Below are positions 60,876-64,000 of a stretch of DNA of 64,000 nt, one piece after another. The position numbers and the translations under genes were made by a program. The first letter of the stretch is position 1. Each line of letters opens with the position of its first letter. Source of the stretch: Terrimonas ginsenosidimutans (GTDB lineage: Bacteria > Bacteroidota > Bacteroidia > Chitinophagales > Chitinophagaceae). A model generated the notes under the pieces. The model was given only the letters and a program-made list of their open reading frames with translations. It was not told the origin of the DNA and made no database searches. The stretch is from positions 186,001 through 250,000 of the forward strand of contig NZ_JAKLTR010000001.1 of the NCBI RefSeq assembly GCF_022012415.1, written 5' to 3'.

Positions 60876-61847
60876 ATGACACAAGTAAAGAAAATACCTC
60901 TCGGCGCCAATGGCCCACTCGTTTCCAAACTCGGCCTCGGCTGCATGCGCATGTCTCCCACCTGGGGCAAAACCTTTCCGGACACAACTGAAAGCATCGC
61001 TACCATTCACGCTGCACTGGATAATGGCATCAATTTCCTGAATACAGGTGATTTTTATGGCGCGGGGCACAACGAACTTCTTGTTGGGAAGGCAGTAAAA
61101 GACCGTCGCGACCAGGCTTTCATCAGCGTAAAATTTGGAGCCATCTTCTATAACGGCGCCTGGATTGGCCTTGACCTTCGCCCTGTAGCCATCAAAAACT
61201 TCATTAACTATTCGCTGGTACGTCTGGGCGTTGACTACATCGATCTCTATCAACCGTGCCGCATGGATAACAGCGTGCCCATCGAAGATATCATCGGAAC
61301 CGTAGCCGATCTGATCAAAGAAGGAAAGGTCCGTCATCTCGGTGTATCAGAGATCACAGCAGAGCAACTGCGCAAAGCGCACAGCGTTCACCCCGTAACA
61401 GCACTGGAGATCGGGTATTCACTGGCTGAGAGACAAATCGAAAGCGATCTTCTACCCACCGCCAAAGAGCTCGGTATTGGTGTTGTCGCCTTTGCAAATA
61501 CAGCAGAAGGGCTGCTCTCCGGGGATATGAAAGCGCCGCTTCCCGCCGGAAGCTACCAGCTTCATTTCCCCCGTTTCCAGGGCGAGAACCTCGTGAAAAA
61601 CCTGGAAAAAGTTGAAGTATTAAAGTCGATGGCAAAAGAGAAAGGCTTTACGCCAACACAGCTTGCGATCGCCTGGGTGAATCATCAGGGAGAACACATC
61701 ATGCCGCTCGTAAGCATGGCGCGAAGATCCCGTTTGTCGGAGAACCTTTCTGCCATGCAGATCCAGTTCACCGAAACGGAAATGCAGATACTGAACACGC
61801 ATTTTTCTCCGGGGAGTATGCTTGGCGGTACCTATCTGCAGCGCTAA
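60876..61847 (+). CDS. Aldo/keto reductase with altered catalytic residues
   Basis: 323 residues from the ATG at 60876. LGANGPLVSKLGLGCMRMS, DNGINFLNTGDFYGAGHNEL, KFGAI and WVNHQGEHIMPLVSMARRSR are AKR-family landmarks. In the usual catalytic tetrad (Asp, Tyr, Lys, His), Tyr61 and Lys86 are present, but Asp appears as Asn56 (LNTGDFYG) and the His of 'HR' as Cys128 (YQPCRMD). It may be a distinct AKR subfamily with altered chemistry. Followed by an AraC regulator ~100 bp downstream. Confidence 0.85.
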   Translation: MTQVKKIPLGANGPLVSKLGLGCMRMSPTWGKTFPDTTESIATIHAALDNGINFLNTGDFYGAGHNELLVGKAVKDRRDQAFISVKFGAIFYNGAWIGLDLRPVAIKNFINYSLVRLGVDYIDLYQPCRMDNSVPIEDIIGTVADLIKEGKVRHLGVSEITAEQLRKAHSVHPVTALEIGYSLAERQIESDLLPTAKELGIGVVAFANTAEGLLSGDMKAPLPAGSYQLHFPRFQGENLVKNLEKVEVLKSMAKEKGFTPTQLAIAWVNHQGEHIMPLVSMARRSRLSENLSAMQIQFTETEMQILNTHFSPGSMLGGTYLQR

Positions 61848-61869
61848 CCTCGCTAAGCGCGTTCCTTCG

Positions 61870-61877
61870 TAACTTTG
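61870..61877 (+). promoter_or_regulatory. TAACTTTG, possible Bacteroidota -7 box
   Basis: Matches TAnnTTTG about 75 bp upstream of the AraC gene start. No convincing -33 TTTG was found at the expected distance, so this is a weak call. Confidence 0.25.
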
Positions 61878-61949
61878 ATGGCGGATGATTTAAGATACAG
61901 TAGCTATGCTGAATATTGACACGCTCCATCTAACATAGAACATCGCTTC

Positions 61950-62765
61950 ATGCAAAACCCAACAGAAATAGTCCCCGGCCTTCTCTTCTTCTCCTATCTC
62001 TCTGCCGCGAGAAAGGAGAAGGTCGGTTTTTTTGGAGACAGCGCGCTTGTGTTACAGGTCTCCGGTGAAATGAAGTTTGAGGCCGCCCATCACAAAGTGA
62101 CGACAAAACGTGGAGAGCTCCTGCTTATCCGTAAGAACCAACTTGCTGAACTGACCAAGCAACCGCTACCCGGAGAAGATTATCAAACCATGGTCATTCG
62201 TTTAAAGGAAGACCTGCTGCGACAGATCGCGCTGGAGGAGCAGATCACTGCTTCGACAAGATACAGCGGACCTTCTGCGATCGTCCTCCCGGCGAATGAT
62301 TTCCTCCAGGGCTTTTTCCAATCCATCATGCCGTATGCCCGTCACCCCGAGCAACATCAGCTTTCCGATACACTCGGCATCCTCAAAGTAAAAGAAGCCG
62401 TGCAATTGCTGCTGCATGCAATGCCTTCATTAAAAGACTTCCTGTTTGATTTCTCCGAGCCACATAAGATAGACCTGGAGAAGTTCATGATCACGAATTA
62501 CCATTTCAATATAACCATTGAAAAGTTTGCGCAACTGACAGGCCGCAGCCTGGCAGCGTTCAAACGTGATTTTCAAAAAACGTTCAGTACATCTCCCCGG
62601 CAATGGCTGCAGGAAAAAAGACTGACAGAAGCAAAGCAACTGATCGAACAGAAGCAGTTGAAACCTTCCGCTATTTACCTGGAACTGGGCTTTGAAAGCC
62701 TATCGCATTTTTCACATGCGTTCAAGAAGAAGTTTGGGAAGACGCCGAGAGAATGGGCTTTATAA
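61950..62765 (+). CDS. AraC-family transcriptional regulator
   Basis: 271 residues. N-terminal ~150 residues form a cupin-like sensing domain. The C-terminal HTH pair is clear: NITIEKFAQLTGRSLAAFKR (first) and LKPSAIYLELGFESLSHFSH followed by AFKKKFGKTPREW (second, with the conserved F..af+k.fG..P...r). It presumably responds to a small molecule and controls a neighbouring gene, perhaps the aldo/keto reductase just upstream. Confidence 0.88.
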   Translation: MQNPTEIVPGLLFFSYLSAARKEKVGFFGDSALVLQVSGEMKFEAAHHKVTTKRGELLLIRKNQLAELTKQPLPGEDYQTMVIRLKEDLLRQIALEEQITASTRYSGPSAIVLPANDFLQGFFQSIMPYARHPEQHQLSDTLGILKVKEAVQLLLHAMPSLKDFLFDFSEPHKIDLEKFMITNYHFNITIEKFAQLTGRSLAAFKRDFQKTFSTSPRQWLQEKRLTEAKQLIEQKQLKPSAIYLELGFESLSHFSHAFKKKFGKTPREWAL

Positions 62766-63139
62766 GGCCCCTCCTTCTTCCGCTTCCCTTCTTTTAATAG
62801 AGCCGGCCACCGAGCCCGCCATTTCCGTTTGCACTTCTGTAAACCCCAACAGTCCGGCAGAAGGCACCAGGATCACCCCGGATCATTCACATTTCAACAC
62901 GTTCAATCAGCTAGTCAGATTTCACTGCGCCTGCCTGCCAGGGCAATGCATGATCCGTACAATTCCAGGCACCATCCATCCAATAAATCAACTGCCCACT
63001 GCTTTTCTGCCCCATCGGCTCTCACTATATTTAGTAAAAACTGACAGTTAGATCCGCCTGCCGATCAAATTGAGCATAGTGCTGAACTCTTTCTTTTTAA
63101 CCCAGCCCATCATATACCAGCCTTTCAAATTAGTTTCTC
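62766..63139. other. Intergenic, nothing recognised
   Basis: About 370 bp, with no accepted gene. It must contain the promoter of the following exported TPR protein. Confidence 0.4.
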
Positions 63140-64000
63140 ATGAAAAAAAGATCTTTCCTGATCGCCGTAATACTGCTCACTGTATGCAACGTTGCAGCAC
63201 AGCATTCCGGATCGAACGACGGCGATCAGTTTCAAATCAACTCAAAGGATCAGCAACAGATCGAACAATGGGTCAAAAGAAGCTGGTACTTTATTGATAA
63301 AAGCGGAACTAAAAAAAAAGATCTTGACTCGGCATTCGCCATTGCTCAAAAGGCTGCCGCACTGAGTAATTCCCTGCATTATGTAAAAGGATTTAATCAA
63401 TCCACACTTGCCGCCAGCGTGGCGAAAATGGAAAATGGCGAAACTGGTTTTGCACACAGATCATTAAGCAGCCTGAATGATACCACACAGGTACTGATGC
63501 TGACCTACCTCCAGAAATATTTCCTGGATGGCGAATCAGTTCCCAAAAACCTGGACAGTGCTGTTGCATCGATCAATACCGCGTTGTCCATAGCCCGCAA
63601 AAAAAAGGACTATCGCCTGGAATTAAGGACTTACAAGATCGCACTGGGAGAGATCTTGAAATATGGTCATGCCAAACAGATCGAAGAATATAAAAGCAAA
63701 GCACTCTTGCTCAAAAGCCGGGTGAAGCCGGAGGACATGATCATTTATTATTTTCATGTGAGCAACTATGCCCATCGCGCTACTGACGATACGAAGTCGC
63801 TGGAGTTTGCTCTGGAAGGGATCGCCCTTTCTGAAAGCACGAACGGCTATATGCTGGATCGCCTTTATGGAATGCTGGGTGTAGCCTACTCAGGATTAAA
63901 ACAATTCCGCAACAGCGTGGAAGCCTGTAAGAAAGCGATTGAACTCGGCGTCAAAAAAGGTGATACAGGAAATGCGTGGATCCTGACAGAGTATGTTGCT
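63140..64000 (+). CDS. Exported TPR-repeat protein, N-terminal part (3' end outside window)
   Basis: 287 codons, open to the right edge. Signal peptide MKKRSFLIAVILLTVCNVAA. The following residues form TPR-like helical pairs (DSAFAIAQKAAALSNSLHYV, SAVASINTALSIARKKKDYR, KSLEFALEGIALSESTNGYM, NSVEACKKAIELGVKKGDTG). In Bacteroidota such a start is typical of sensor histidine kinases or LuxR-type regulators with a periplasmic TPR domain, but the part that would decide this is not in the window. Confidence 0.7.
   Translation, partial: MKKRSFLIAVILLTVCNVAAQHSGSNDGDQFQINSKDQQQIEQWVKRSWYFIDKSGTKKKDLDSAFAIAQKAAALSNSLHYVKGFNQSTLAASVAKMENGETGFAHRSLSSLNDTTQVLMLTYLQKYFLDGESVPKNLDSAVASINTALSIARKKKDYRLELRTYKIALGEILKYGHAKQIEEYKSKALLLKSRVKPEDMIIYYFHVSNYAHRATDDTKSLEFALEGIALSESTNGYMLDRLYGMLGVAYSGLKQFRNSVEACKKAIELGVKKGDTGNAWILTEYVA

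Overview
The window looks like a chromosomal accessory region of a Bacteroidota bacterium, probably a member of the Chitinophagales. The evidence is a PorP/SprF type IX secretion protein beside a giant PKD-repeat protein with a CHU-type C-terminal sorting domain, the scarcity of Shine-Dalgarno sites, and many Bacteroidota-style small immunity and toxin-antitoxin genes. The order-level placement is inference. No tRNA, rRNA, integrase, transposase or CRISPR array was recognised.

Region 1 (1-10.1 kb) is a compact defence island. It holds the 3' end of a UvrD-like helicase with a zinc ribbon, an HNH nuclease, a type II restriction pair (BsuBI/PstI-family nuclease with a C5-cytosine methyltransferase), an overlapping AAA ATPase/HNH pair resembling Septu, and an overlapping ParB-like/unknown gene pair.

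Region 2 (10.3-18.7 kb) is a mosaic of small cargo modules separated by radC debris. An intact XRE-radC-radC cassette is followed by HicAB, a DUF4143 ATPase, small immunity-like genes, and a run of radC stubs on the + strand that mostly share the same 3' end. A 21-unit array with an exact 11-bp period lies between two stubs.

Region 3 (18.8-26.7 kb) holds a 1594-residue exonuclease-RecQ-UvrD fusion. Divergent from it is a TOTE-type primase-helicase that appears split by two single-base frameshifts. A decayed copy of part of this helicase lies at 44 kb.

Region 4 (26.8-42.7 kb) continues the mosaic. It contains a NADAR protein, a restriction-modification module (two methyltransferases and a PLD-type nuclease), a second XRE-radC-radC cassette, a probable toxin-antitoxin-SecB-like chaperone (TAC) operon, a zeta toxin with a tiny overlapping partner, a hipBST-type tripartite module with three operators exactly 40 bp apart, and a metallophosphoesterase broken by an amber codon.

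Region 5 (42.7-64 kb) becomes more ordinary: exported proteins of unknown function, a membrane protein, NIPSNAP, PorP/SprF with the PKD adhesin, a lipoprotein, an esterase, RhuM-Fic, an aldo/keto reductase, an AraC regulator and the start of a TPR protein. Two copies of a GC-rich hairpin repeat and one further radC relic lie here. The overall picture is a long-lived landing zone for defence and toxin-antitoxin cargo, in which radC genes are the recurrent and often broken marker.
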